In this document: positions 17,863 through 26,197 of the stretch, piece after piece | Numbering within the stretch: position 1 is the first letter of the stretch | How the letters are laid out: each line of letters opens with the position of its first letter | Source of the DNA: JAXLYE01 sp046351595 | Lineage (GTDB): Bacteria; Myxococcota_A; Polyangia; Palsa-1104; JAEUJZ01 | DNA: 64,000 bases | Reading direction: 5' to 3' | Assembly: GCA_046351595.1 (NCBI GenBank) | Contig: JAXLYE010000002.1 | Span: 620,001 to 684,000 of the forward strand | The notes under the pieces: model-generated | Seen by the model: the letters and a program-made list of their open reading frames with translations, nothing else | Told to the model about the DNA's origin: nothing | The model's database searches: none | Made by a program: the position numbers and the translations under genes

Positions 17863-19281
17863 CTACTGCAGCGGCGTGCTGTCGAAGCGCGGCGGCGTGA
17901 CGGTGGTGTTGATCGTCCACTTCTCGAACAGCGCGCTCAGGCGGTCGCCGTGCGTGTCGAAGCCGATGCCGCCGGTGGTGCCCGACAGCGTCAGCCCGGC
18001 GCCGGCCTGGATGGCGCGCTTGGCGTTGAGGTACTGCGTGCCGCCGACCGACATCATCTTGGCGCCGCCGTTGATGCGCAGCAGCATCTCGACGATGCGC
18101 GCCGGGGTGGCGTCGTTGCCGGCGCCGGCCAGCGCGATGCCGATGGCGTAGGCGGCGTCGTACGAGAAGGCGTTGTAGATGCTCGAGGCCGCGTTCTGCT
18201 GGAAGCGCCCGGCGAAGGCCGACAGGAACGCCGAGTACAGGCCGTTGCTGCCCTCGACCGTCGGGGCGGTGCCGCTGATACGGGCCAGGTGCGTCTTGGT
18301 CGCCATGTCCGCGGTGCTGGCCAGCGCCAGCACGTTCTCGTTCTTGGCGCCGTCGGCCATGAGGATCTTGGTGGTGCTGCCGAGCGGCTTGAGGCCGGTG
18401 ACCACCGAGTCCGAGAACTCGTTGGTGATGGCGACCAGGTAGTCGAGCGTGCCGGCGGTGAGGATCTGCTGCAGCTTGGCCTGAAGCTGCGCCTGGTCGC
18501 CGGTCTTCTCGCTGTAGGCGACGGTGGCGACCGGCGTGTTCGCCGGGAACGACTTGAAGAAGGCGTCCTTCAGGCCGCTGCCGTACGCGTCGTCGACGTA
18601 GAGCATGGCGTAGCGCGCGGTCGTCGGCGAGATCTGCTTGGACAAGAGCGGCCCCTGCTTGGCGTCCGACGGCACGACGCGGAAGAACAGGCCCGGCGGC
18701 TGCAGGTCCGAGATCAGCGGCGAGGTCGCCGACGGCGACATGAGGGGGATGCCGCTGCGGCGCACCTCGTCAGCGACCGCCAGCACGTTTGCCGACGACG
18801 TCGGGCCGATGACGGCGATGACGCCGCGCTCGCGCGCCAGGATCTGCATCGACTTGAGCGCGTCGCCCGCGACCTTGCCGTAGTCGCAGATGTGCAGGAC
18901 CATCGGCCGGTCGCCGTCGCCGATCCGCGCCTTGTTCATCTCCTCGATGGCGAGCTTCATCGCCAGCGTGGTCTGGCCGTCGTTGCCGCTGCTGATGTTG
19001 ACCAGCGCCCCGATCGGGATGGCGTTGGCCGGCGCCGGCGACGGGAAGGTTTCGGTGCACAGCTTGGCCTTGGGCGTGCCGATGGCGCACAGGCCCTCGC
19101 TGCAGTAAAGCTTCTCGCCCGAGGGGCCGGGGCCGCAGTCGGTGTCGGCGTTGCACTCGTTGAAGTTCTGGCTCAGGCTGCAGCCGGCGCCGCCCAGGGC
19201 AGCGGCACCGAGCCACAGGGCGAGCCCGCCCCCGAGCGAGAGCGACAAGAGGGTCTTACGAAGGCGCGGCTGCTTGCGCAT
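17863..19281 (-). CDS. Branched-chain amino acid-type substrate-binding lipoprotein (Peripla_BP_6 fold)
   Basis: A 472-residue lipoprotein. Signal peptide with lipobox (LGGAGC), then a short Cys-rich region (NECNADTDCGPGP, LYCSEGLCAIG) common in myxobacterial lipoproteins, and then a Leu/Ile/Val-type periplasmic binding fold: IPIGALVNISSG, LAIEEMNKA, VIAVIGPTSSANVLAVADEV, GIPLMSPSAT, YVDDAYGSGLKDAFF and YDAAYAIGIAL. No ABC permease or ATPase gene is near, so it may be a receptor rather than a transport component. Its ATG overlaps the stop of the upstream TPR gene (TGATG), which indicates translational coupling. It is the third gene of the kinase operon beginning at 21897. Confidence 0.88.
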   Translation of the reverse strand: MRKQPRLRKTLLSLSLGGGLALWLGAAALGGAGCSLSQNFNECNADTDCGPGPSGEKLYCSEGLCAIGTPKAKLCTETFPSPAPANAIPIGALVNISSGNDGQTTLAMKLAIEEMNKARIGDGDRPMVLHICDYGKVAGDALKSMQILARERGVIAVIGPTSSANVLAVADEVRRSGIPLMSPSATSPLISDLQPPGLFFRVVPSDAKQGPLLSKQISPTTARYAMLYVDDAYGSGLKDAFFKSFPANTPVATVAYSEKTGDQAQLQAKLQQILTAGTLDYLVAITNEFSDSVVTGLKPLGSTTKILMADGAKNENVLALASTADMATKTHLARISGTAPTVEGSNGLYSAFLSAFAGRFQQNAASSIYNAFSYDAAYAIGIALAGAGNDATPARIVEMLLRINGGAKMMSVGGTQYLNAKRAIQAGAGLTLSGTTGGIGFDTHGDRLSALFEKWTINTTVTPPRFDSTPLQ

Positions 19282-20231
19282 CAGAACTCCCCCATCACGA
19301 CGGCGGCGACGCCCGAGGCGGTCGGGACGAGGATCGCCTGCGGCGTCGCGGCCGGTGTCGCGGCCGGGGCCGCAGGCGAGGTCCCGCCCGTCGGCGCGGC
19401 CTGGCTGTTCCGCTTGTGCTCGATGAACTTCTTGGCGCCCAGGCCGATGAGCGCGCCGCCGCTGATCAGCGCCGCCGCCCCGACCGCGTAGCTCACCGTC
19501 GAGCCGAGGCCGAGGTTCTGGGCGCTGTTCTTGGCTGCGAGCTTCTCGAACTCGTCGGCCGAGCTCTTGAACTTGTCGAACTGGCTCTGCGAGCCGGCCC
19601 ACAGGCCCACGCCCGTCGCCAGCCCGACGACGCCGAGTCCCGCGAGCACGCCGCCGGCGATGATCAGGCTGCGCCCGGGCGGCGGCGGCGGTGGCGGCGG
19701 CGGCGCGGCGGGCACCGTCGGCTTGGTCTCGGTGACCGCGGGCTTGCCCTCGTTCGGGTCGCTGCCGTCGGGACCGAGCAGCGCCTTGGCCTCGGCCAGG
19801 TACTTCTGCACGCGCTTCTGCACGTCGGGATCGGGCTTGCTCTCGGCGGCCTGGAAGCGCTCGTAGTAGGCGATGGCTTCCTTGGGCCGCCCGAGCTTCT
19901 GCATCGTGCGGCCGATGTTGATGAGGAGCAGCGGCAGCTTTCGCGAGTCGTACGCGGCCTGGAACTCGGTCAGCGCCTCTTCGTAGTAGCCGTCGGAGTA
20001 GAGCTTGATGGCCTTGTCGTGGTGCTCGCGACAGCGCTCGTCGCGGATGCAGGCGTCGTCGGCGCCGGCCCAGGCGGGGGCGCCGAGCGTCGGCGGCAGC
20101 GCGAGCGCCGTCAGCACACCGAGCGTGCGCAGCGGCCGGTGCCAGGTCCGGCGCTCCTTGGGACGATCCTCTCGACGAACCTCGGGCGAGCGGTGGGCGG
20201 GGCTAGTCGACCACTTGGATGCGAGAACCAT
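19281..20231 (-). CDS. Exported TPR protein with C-terminal membrane segments
   Basis: A 316-residue protein. N-terminal signal-like segment (LRTLGVLTALALPPTLGAPAWA), TPR-type helices (HHDKAIKLYSDGYYEEAL and INIGRTMQKLGRPKEAIAYY), a Pro-rich linker with nine consecutive prolines, then two hydrophobic segments (IIAGGVLAGLGVVGLATGVG; AVGAAALISGGALIGLGA) separated by a helical polar region. This domain order is common in Myxococcota, function unknown. ATG at 20231 has AAGGAAG six bases upstream and overlaps the end of the kinase gene by 29 bp; the stop overlaps the start of the next gene. It links the cytoplasmic kinase and the exported binding protein in one operon. Confidence 0.8.
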   Translation of the reverse strand: MVLASKWSTSPAHRSPEVRREDRPKERRTWHRPLRTLGVLTALALPPTLGAPAWAGADDACIRDERCREHHDKAIKLYSDGYYEEALTEFQAAYDSRKLPLLLINIGRTMQKLGRPKEAIAYYERFQAAESKPDPDVQKRVQKYLAEAKALLGPDGSDPNEGKPAVTETKPTVPAAPPPPPPPPPGRSLIIAGGVLAGLGVVGLATGVGLWAGSQSQFDKFKSSADEFEKLAAKNSAQNLGLGSTVSYAVGAAALISGGALIGLGAKKFIEHKRNSQAAPTGGTSPAAPAATPAATPQAILVPTASGVAAVVMGEF

Positions 20232-21897
20232 GCGAGTCTTCCTTCGGAGGCGCAGGAGGCGGGGTCGGTTGCGGCGTCGGTGTCGCGGCGGACGCGGGCT
20301 GCGTCGGCGTGCTGCCGGTCTCGGGGGCCGCCGCCTTGGCCGCGGGGCCCGGCTGCTTGCCCTTCTTCCACTTGCCCTTGCCCGTTCCCGTCGGTGCGAC
20401 GGGTGTCGGATCGGCGGGCGGCAGCGGCGCCGGCATGTTGACGACCAGCGCCTGCAGCGTCTCTTTGACGACGGCGTTGGCGCTCTGGTCGATGGTGACC
20501 ACGCGGTCTGCGTAGCCCTGCTTCTTCAAGAGCAGGATGAGCTGCCCGCTGCCCGCCGGCTGCGCGAACTGCCACGGCGTGCTGCCGAGGATCTGCTGAT
20601 CCGTGGCGCGCACCACCGTGGCGCCGGGCGGCTCGCTCTCGACCTTGAAGCGCACCGAGCGCGGCGTCGCGGGCACGGCCTGCACCTGGCGCAGCGCCGG
20701 CTTCTCGGCCGGCTTGCTGATCGCCATCAGGCCGAACACCGCGCCGCCGACCACCGCGAAGATGCCGACCGCGATCAGCGCCACCACCGGCACGCGGCGC
20801 GGCGGCGGCGGCGGTGCGATCTGCGCCGCGGAGCTGCCCAGGGTCATGCTGACCGAGTTGCTGGGCCCCGTGCCCATGCCGGGCCCCGTCGGGTTCGGCG
20901 TCGGGTTCGACGGCGACGTGCCGTGCAGATGGCCCAGGCCGGCCAGGAGCTGCGACTGCGACAGCGGCGCCGGCGTGCGCGGGTGCTGCAGGTAGATCGC
21001 GCCCGAGCTCAGGCCAAGGTCCGTGGTGCTGAGCGTGCCCGTCGAGTGGATGGCCTTGAGCTGCTCGAGCGCGACCGCGACCTGCGCCATCGACGGGCGC
21101 TGCTGCGGCTCCTTGGCCAACAGCGAGTGCACGAGCCCCGCCAGATCGTCGGGGATGCTCGGCTCGAACTGGCGCAGCGGCGGCGGCTGCTCGTAGATGT
21201 GCATCGCCAGCACCGCGCCCGAGCCGTCGCCGATGAACGGCGGCCGCCCGCACAGCATGCGGTAGAGCATGACGCCGAGCGCGTAGACGTCGGCCTTGTC
21301 CGTGATGTTGCCGCCGCCCCGGCACTGCTCGGGCGCCATGTACAGCGGCGTGCCGACCATCGAGCCCGTCGTCGTCACCGACTGATCCGCGCGCGCCGCG
21401 TCGAAGACCTTGGCGATGCCGAAGTCGAGCACCTTGGCCCGCTCGCCGCCCGGCGCCTCGGGGTCGTGCACGATCATGATGTTGTCGGGTTTCAGATCGC
21501 GGTGGATGATGCCCTTGGCGTGCGCGGCGGCCAGCGCCGCGGCGACCTGACGGCACAGGCGCAGCGACTCGGGGATGGTGAGCTTGCCGCCCTGGCGCTT
21601 CATGCGCGCGCCCAGCGACTCCCCGTCGAGGAACTCCATTACGATGTACGCGAGCCCCTCGGGGAGCTGACCGAACTCGGAGATCTGTACGACGCTGGGG
21701 TGGCTGACGATGTTGACGGCGCGCGCCTCGTTGAAGAAGCGCTGGACCAGCTGCTGGTTCTGCGCGAACTCGGAGCGCAGGACCTTGATGGCGACGCGCC
21801 GCTCGATCTGCGGCTGGATCGCCTCAAAGACCGACCCCATCCCCCCTCGGCCAATCTCGCGTACGACGCGGTATGGACCGATCTGCTGTCCGGTCAT
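20203..21897 (-). CDS. Serine/threonine protein kinase with PEGA domain
   Basis: A 564-residue Hanks-type kinase. Kinase domain about 8-275: glycine loop IGRGGMGSVFE, ATP lysine in VAIKVL, catalytic loop IIHRDLKPDN, metal motif VLDFGIAK, APE motif MAPEQ and DVYALGVMLY. A Pro/Gly/Asn-rich linker, one transmembrane helix (VPVVALIAVGIFAVVGGAVFGLMA) and a PEGA-like extracytoplasmic domain (VESEPPGATVVR) follow, ending in a Pro/Ala tail. This is a membrane sensor kinase of the type abundant in Myxococcota. ATG at 21897 is preferred over GTG at 21906. It heads the operon with the TPR and substrate-binding proteins, which could supply its signal. Confidence 0.92.
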   Translation of the reverse strand: MTGQQIGPYRVVREIGRGGMGSVFEAIQPQIERRVAIKVLRSEFAQNQQLVQRFFNEARAVNIVSHPSVVQISEFGQLPEGLAYIVMEFLDGESLGARMKRQGGKLTIPESLRLCRQVAAALAAAHAKGIIHRDLKPDNIMIVHDPEAPGGERAKVLDFGIAKVFDAARADQSVTTTGSMVGTPLYMAPEQCRGGGNITDKADVYALGVMLYRMLCGRPPFIGDGSGAVLAMHIYEQPPPLRQFEPSIPDDLAGLVHSLLAKEPQQRPSMAQVAVALEQLKAIHSTGTLSTTDLGLSSGAIYLQHPRTPAPLSQSQLLAGLGHLHGTSPSNPTPNPTGPGMGTGPSNSVSMTLGSSAAQIAPPPPPRRVPVVALIAVGIFAVVGGAVFGLMAISKPAEKPALRQVQAVPATPRSVRFKVESEPPGATVVRATDQQILGSTPWQFAQPAGSGQLILLLKKQGYADRVVTIDQSANAVVKETLQALVVNMPAPLPPADPTPVAPTGTGKGKWKKGKQPGPAAKAAAPETGSTPTQPASAATPTPQPTPPPAPPKEDSHGSRIQVVD

Positions 21898-22219
21898 GGA
21901 TCTCACCTACCGTAGACACCATATCACTTCCCGACGCGTCCTTGCTCGACAAACGGGACCCCGTCAGTGCGAGGCAGAGCACTTGCTGCCGTCGCTGGAA
22001 GCCGGTCGATCTGCTGCGGAATTTGTTGTTGCCAAGGCGTCAGCGGGCCGCCGGGCGGGTCGCTTCGGACCGGCTGGAGCAGCGGCTCTCGGGGCTGCCC
22101 GGCCGCCGGGAGCCGCCACGCGGCGGTGCGGCACGGATCACACCACGCGGTGCGCGAGCCGCGCGGCAGTCGTGTCATGATCAGGCCCGCTCTCGGCGGA
22201 CTACGCCGATACGCAGCCC
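21898..22219. other. Intergenic region between divergent kinase and deacetylase genes
   Basis: About 320 bp without a convincing gene. Short open frames here have no recognisable products. It must contain the promoters of the leftward kinase operon and of the rightward deacetylase; no clear -35/-10 pair stands out. The tandem array begins at its right end. Confidence 0.5.
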
Positions 22220-22285
22220 AGACACTCAGCAGACACTCAGCAGACACTCAGCAGATACTCAGCAGATACTCAGCAGATACTCAGC
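22220..22285. repeat. 11-bp tandem array, unit AGAYACTCAGC, six copies
   Basis: Three copies of AGACACTCAGC followed by three of AGATACTCAGC, head to tail, with no indels. The array ends 9 bp before the ATG of the polysaccharide deacetylase and so probably lies in its leader or core promoter. It shares period and core (ACTCAGC) with the array at 17284-17393, in the same orientation relative to the downstream gene. Confidence 0.95.
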
Positions 22286-22294
22286 CAGGTAGAC

Positions 22295-23311
22295 ATGACC
22301 GCGAGCAAGCTGATCGCATCGATCTCGTTCGATCTCGACAACCAGTGGTCGTACATGCGCACGCACGGCGACGCCGGCTGGGAGGCGCTGCCTTCCTACA
22401 TCCCGACCCTCTTGCCGGCGGTGCTCGATCTGGTCGAGCAGCAGGGCCTGCGCATCACCGTGTTCCTGGTCGGCCAGGACGCCAAGCAGCCCGAGAACCG
22501 CGACGCGCTGTCGACGCTTGCGCCCCGCGGCCACGAGGTCGGCAACCACTCGATGAACCACCTGCAGTGGCTGCACAAGCTGCCCGACGACGAGCTCGAG
22601 CGCGAGGTCGCCGAGGCCGAGCAGCACATCGAGGCCACGACCGGCGTCCGCCCGCGCGGCTTCCGCGGCCCCGGCTTCGCCTGCAGCGTGCGCCTTCTGC
22701 GCGTGCTCAAGCGCCGCGGCTACGACTATGACTGCTCGACCTTCCCGACCTTCGTCGGGCCGCTGGCCCGCGCCTACTACTTCATGTCGGCGCGCAAGCT
22801 GTCCGAGACCGAGAAGGAGCAGCGCCAGGACCTGTTCGGCGACGTGCGCGACGGCCTCCGCCCGCTCGGCGGCTACCTGTGGGATCTCGGTGATGCCGGC
22901 GCGAAATTCAGCGACGGCAGCGACGGCAATGGGCGCGGGCTGCTCGAGATCCCGGTGACCACGATGCCGCTGTTGCGCGCGCCGATCCACATGTCCTACG
23001 TGCTGTACCTGGCGCAGCGCTCCGAGTGGCTGGCGCAGACGTACCTGCGCACCGCGATCGCCCTGTGCCAGCGCACCGGCGTCGAGCTGTCGTTCCTCCT
23101 GCACCCGCTCGACTTCATCTCGGGCGACAGCTGCCCGGCGCTGCGCTTCTTTCCTGCGATGTCCATGCCGGCCGAGCGCAAGCGCGCCCTGGTCACGCAG
23201 GCGCTCGCGACCATCCGCGAGCACTTCGACGCCGTGCCCATGGGCGAGCACGCGCGCCGCCTGCTCCAGCGCCCGGACCTGCCGCGCCGCCCGGCGGATC
23301 TGGCGCTGTAG
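22295..23311 (+). CDS. Polysaccharide deacetylase family protein (NodB homology, CE4)
   Basis: A 338-residue protein with the NodB fold: motif 1 as SFDLD (D13, D15; base and metal ligand), motif 2 as HEVGNHSMNH (H85 and H89 as metal ligands), and motif 3 as GFRGPGF. Such enzymes remove acetyl groups from N-acetylglucosamine in peptidoglycan, chitin or exopolysaccharide, or act on related substrates. There is no signal peptide, so this member may act in the cytoplasm. The ATG at 22295 is preceded by AGGT, a weak ribosome-binding site, just after the 11-bp array. The C-terminal half (HLLHPLDF-type region near LSFLLHPLDFISGD) contains the usual final His motif. Confidence 0.87.
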   Translation: MTASKLIASISFDLDNQWSYMRTHGDAGWEALPSYIPTLLPAVLDLVEQQGLRITVFLVGQDAKQPENRDALSTLAPRGHEVGNHSMNHLQWLHKLPDDELEREVAEAEQHIEATTGVRPRGFRGPGFACSVRLLRVLKRRGYDYDCSTFPTFVGPLARAYYFMSARKLSETEKEQRQDLFGDVRDGLRPLGGYLWDLGDAGAKFSDGSDGNGRGLLEIPVTTMPLLRAPIHMSYVLYLAQRSEWLAQTYLRTAIALCQRTGVELSFLLHPLDFISGDSCPALRFFPAMSMPAERKRALVTQALATIREHFDAVPMGEHARRLLQRPDLPRRPADLAL

Positions 23312-23541
23312 CCGGGACGCTCGGGCGCTCCCCGACCGGACGCCTCGCACCCTCCCCAAACGAGACAGGACCCGACGGCGACACGGCGCCAGACCAGGCG
23401 GCCGAAACGCGCGGCCGAAACGCGCGGCCGACACGCGTGGCCCGGCCCGCGGCCGCAATCCGGCGCCGGGTCGCTTGACAGCCCTCGGGACTTGGCGGAA
23501 AAGATAGCCGCCTCGCGCACCGACTGTCTCGAGGAGAACCC

Positions 23542-24240
23542 ATGCGTCACGTCGTCCGCCCTCTCGCTGTCTGCTTCTCCCTCGCGGCCCTTTTGCCGGG
23601 CGCCGCTTCGGCTCAGCCGGCCGCTGCCCAGCCAGCGGCGGCCGCTGCCCCCGGCGCACCGACCACGCCGCCGGTGCCGCCGCCGACCCCGGACGCCGCC
23701 GCCACCGAGCTCGCGAACCAGTTCTCTGCGGCGATCAAGTGCGACGGCCGCAAGGATCCGCTGCGCCACTTCTGCGCTGTCACCCGCGTCGGCAAGGACT
23801 TCATGTGGACGCCGGGGCAGCCGACCAGCTACCTCGGTCTGTCGGTCACGCTCAAGACCGGCGCCGACCTGAAGAAGACGCTGGCGGCGCCGCCCGCGAC
23901 CGCGGTGCTGCAGCTGGCCCCCTCGTCGGGCAAGATCGCCAAGGCGGCGCCGCTGCCGGACGCCGACCGCGCCGCGATGATCAAGTTCCTGGCCACGGAG
24001 GCCAAGGAGCCGGCCCCGGCCCCGGCGGCCCTTGTGCAGACGCTGCGCAGCGACGTCCACGAAGGCCGCGTGCCGCTCAAGCAGTTCGCCGAGAACCGCG
24101 GCTACGCCGAGCTGAGCGCGTCGACGCCGGTCCGCCTGTACCGCGCCGACGCGCCGTCCGGCTCGGTCTTCGTCACCGTCGAGCCGACCGCGGACGGCCA
24201 GGTCGTCTCGGTGTTCCCGGCGCAGACCGGGATCAACTGA
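23542..24240 (+). CDS. Exported protein of unknown function
   Basis: A 232-residue protein with a signal peptide (VVRPLAVCFSLAALLPGAASA, cleaved before QPAAAQ), an Ala/Pro-rich linker of about 30 residues, and a mature domain with two cysteines (IKCDGRKDPLRHFCAV). I recognise no family. The upstream gap of 230 bp includes three near-copies of a 13-bp unit, GCGGCCGAAACGC (about 23399-23437). The gene is not obviously co-transcribed with its neighbours. A GAGGAG sequence shortly before ATG 23542 serves as ribosome-binding site. Confidence 0.75.
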   Translation: MRHVVRPLAVCFSLAALLPGAASAQPAAAQPAAAAAPGAPTTPPVPPPTPDAAATELANQFSAAIKCDGRKDPLRHFCAVTRVGKDFMWTPGQPTSYLGLSVTLKTGADLKKTLAAPPATAVLQLAPSSGKIAKAAPLPDADRAAMIKFLATEAKEPAPAPAALVQTLRSDVHEGRVPLKQFAENRGYAELSASTPVRLYRADAPSGSVFVTVEPTADGQVVSVFPAQTGIN

Positions 24241-24247
24241 GCCCGCC

Positions 24248-24311
24248 CGCTCCGTCCTGCGCCCGCTCCGTCCTTCGTCCGCTCCGCCCTGCGCTCGCTC
24301 CGTCCTGCGCC
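24248..24311. repeat. 16-bp tandem array, unit CGCTCCGTCCTGCGCC, four copies
   Basis: Four units of 16 bp (24248, 24264, 24280, 24296), the first and last identical and the middle two with two to four changes. It begins 8 bp after the stop codon of the preceding gene and is non-coding. A second small repeat, two copies of GATGGGCCCTGTGCC, follows at 24406-24435. Confidence 0.9.
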
Positions 24312-24697
24312 CGCCCGCTCCTGGCCACGGCCGCGCTCCGCCATCGCGGACCGGCCGCAGCACCGCCCGCTCACGGCCTCCTGACCCGCGTCTTCACTTT
24401 GTGTCGATGGGCCCTGTGCCGATGGGCCCTGTGCCGCTTGTGTGCTTCTCGCGCCTGACTGCATCGGGCCGGTGTCGCGCGGTGCCGTGAAGGCCGCCGC
24501 GTCCGGGAGCGCCCGAGGGCCCGGCGCCGTTCGCCTCGCCCGGCGACGTGCGAAGCGCCTCGCAACGACGCGCCGCGCCGTGCGCGCGACCGCACTACGA
24601 AGCGGTGAAACGCTACAAATTCGTTGATTTGATTCTGTTGGACAGATTACTATGAACGAGTCCCTTTCTAAGCTCTACGCTCGAGAGGCTAGTAGGA
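24312..24697. other. Non-coding leader region of the HU gene
   Basis: About 385 bp without a credible gene. It contains the 15-bp duplication at 24406-24435 and, close to the HU start, an unusually AT-rich stretch (24605-24660) relative to the rest of the window, which probably holds the promoter. Confidence 0.5.
24624..24656 (+). promoter_or_regulatory. Candidate sigma-70-type promoter of HU gene
   Basis: Two overlapping TTGATT hexamers (24624-24629 and 24629-24634) precede TATGAA at 24651-24656 with 16 bp from the second. The AT-rich context is exceptional here. The match is only moderate and the start of transcription is unknown. Confidence 0.35.
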
Positions 24698-25276
24698 ATG
24701 ACCAAGTCGGATCTGATCGAGAAGGTTGCCGCTCAGCTCAACCTGCCCAAGGGCAAGGCCGAGCTCATCATCAACTGCATTTTCGACTCGATGGAAGAGG
24801 CCCTGAAGCAGGGCCAGCGCATCGAGATCCGGGGCTTCGGGAGCTTCGAGATCCGCAAGTACAAGGCCTACGAGGGGCGCAACCCGCGCACCGGCGATCC
24901 CGTCGGTGTCAACCCCAAGCGCCTGCCGTTCTTCAAGGTCGGCAAGGAGCTCAAGGAGCGGGTCAACGCCGGCGCGGAGCCGGTCCCGGTGCGCGTGAGC
25001 GCGCCCGCCAAGGAGCCAGCGAAGGAGCCCGCCGCGAAGGAGCCCGTCAAGGAGCCGCGCGAGCCGGCCGGGACGAGCAAGGACGGTGCGGGGCGCGACG
25101 GCAAGGCCGCAGTCGCCAGCAAGCCGGCCAGCCCGGCCCCGGTCGTGACGCCCGCCGTGGTGAGCGCGCCCGCGGCGCCGGCGGCAGCTGGCGCGACATC
25201 GGTCCCTGGCGCGACGACGGCCGGCCCGGCCGGCGCCGGCGCGAAGAAGAAGTCGAGCGGCAAGCCGCGCAGCTAG
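24698..25276 (+). CDS. HU/IHF-family DNA-binding protein with long basic C-terminal tail
   Basis: A 192-residue protein whose first 92 residues are a complete HU/IHF fold: MTKSDLIEKVAAQLNLPKGK, then the DNA-contact arm GFGSFEIRKYKAYEGRNPRTGD and KRLPFFKVGKELKE. The remaining 100 residues are low-complexity Ala/Lys/Pro/Glu (repeats of KEP) ending in a KKKSSGKPRS basic cluster. Standard HU proteins stop near residue 90-100, so the tail doubles the length and resembles histone H1 tails. Nucleoid compaction or transcriptional regulation is expected. GAGAGG or AGTAGGA serve as ribosome-binding site before ATG 24698. It stands alone as a transcription unit. Confidence 0.92.
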   Translation: MTKSDLIEKVAAQLNLPKGKAELIINCIFDSMEEALKQGQRIEIRGFGSFEIRKYKAYEGRNPRTGDPVGVNPKRLPFFKVGKELKERVNAGAEPVPVRVSAPAKEPAKEPAAKEPVKEPREPAGTSKDGAGRDGKAAVASKPASPAPVVTPAVVSAPAAPAAAGATSVPGATTAGPAGAGAKKKSSGKPRS

Positions 25277-25497
25277 GCGCTCCGTCTCGCCTCGGTGCAC
25301 GCACCGCGTGGGCCTGCACAGCCCCTGCTCGCCGCGCCCGTGCGCCGCAGGGTCTTGGGCGCCGCAGGGTTCATGATGCCTGCGCTGGCCGCCCGCAGCC
25401 TCGCTGGCTGCCTCGGTGAAGCGCGAAGAAATACGACTTCTCTGTTTGTTGCAGGGGGCGTAGACTGAACGGGCAATCTGGGATCGGACTTGTCACG

Positions 25498-26076
25498 ATG
25501 ACGGCAGAGCGAGACCAGGGAGAAGCGACGGGCCAGGCGGCCAAGCTGTCCACCGACGAGTACGTCGCGCTGGCATCACGCATGACCGGCAGCGAGTTCG
25601 CGACCTACTTCGCGAAGCTCGACCCGCCGATCGCCTACTGGCTCATCTACTACGCGAACGTCGACGCCGTCGGGGCCTCGTCGTTCGCGACGCAGATCGT
25701 CTCGAAGGACGTGGCGCGGCAGAAGCCGACCAACCAGCTCCACGTCGTGCCGCTCGCCAAGGGCAAGAACAACCCGTACCAGGACCGCATCTCCGTCGGG
25801 CGCGCCCGCAACTGCGACGTCGTGCTGCGCAACCCGTCGATCTCGAAGCTGCACGCGCACATCCGCCGCGAGCCCAACGGCTCCTTCGTCATCATCGACC
25901 AGAACTCGCACAACGGCACCGCGGTCGGCGGCATCCGCGTCCCGCCCTCGCAGCCGGTGCCGCTGCGTGTCGGCGAGCAGCTGACGATCGGCGGCATGCT
26001 GGTCCGCCTGATCGACGCCAACCAGCTGCACCAGGTTCTCACGGACCGCTCTCCGTGGGGACCGCTGCGCGCCTGA
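25498..26076 (+). CDS. FHA domain protein
   Basis: A 192-residue protein. The C-terminal half is a forkhead-associated domain, which binds phosphothreonine peptides: ISVGRARNCDVVLRNPSISK, then HAHIRREPNGSFVIIDQNSHNGT, with the conserved Arg, Ser, His and Asn-Gly in place. The N-terminal 75 residues are helical and unrecognised (DEYVALASRMTGSEFATYF). No signal or membrane segment is seen, so it is a cytoplasmic phosphothreonine reader, plausibly of signals from the kinases at 21897 and 58998. No kinase is adjacent. Start ATG at 25498 lacks a strong ribosome-binding site. Confidence 0.9.
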   Translation: MTAERDQGEATGQAAKLSTDEYVALASRMTGSEFATYFAKLDPPIAYWLIYYANVDAVGASSFATQIVSKDVARQKPTNQLHVVPLAKGKNNPYQDRISVGRARNCDVVLRNPSISKLHAHIRREPNGSFVIIDQNSHNGTAVGGIRVPPSQPVPLRVGEQLTIGGMLVRLIDANQLHQVLTDRSPWGPLRA

Positions 26077-26197
26077 GCCGGGACCGCGCGGGCCCTTGGG
26101 CCACGGAGCCCGGACCGCACGCGCCGCGCCAGCACAGCCTGCCCGTCGCTACACCGCCATCACCGCGTCGCCATCACCACCCGAGAGGGGCCGCCGC

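Noticed and set aside
22220..22285. CRISPR or attachment site
   Set aside because: An uninterrupted 11-bp repeat with no spacer, integrase or duplicated tRNA end.
24442..24627. A 61-residue frame before the HU gene
   Set aside because: Ala/Arg-rich, no ribosome-binding site, covers the repeats and promoter region.
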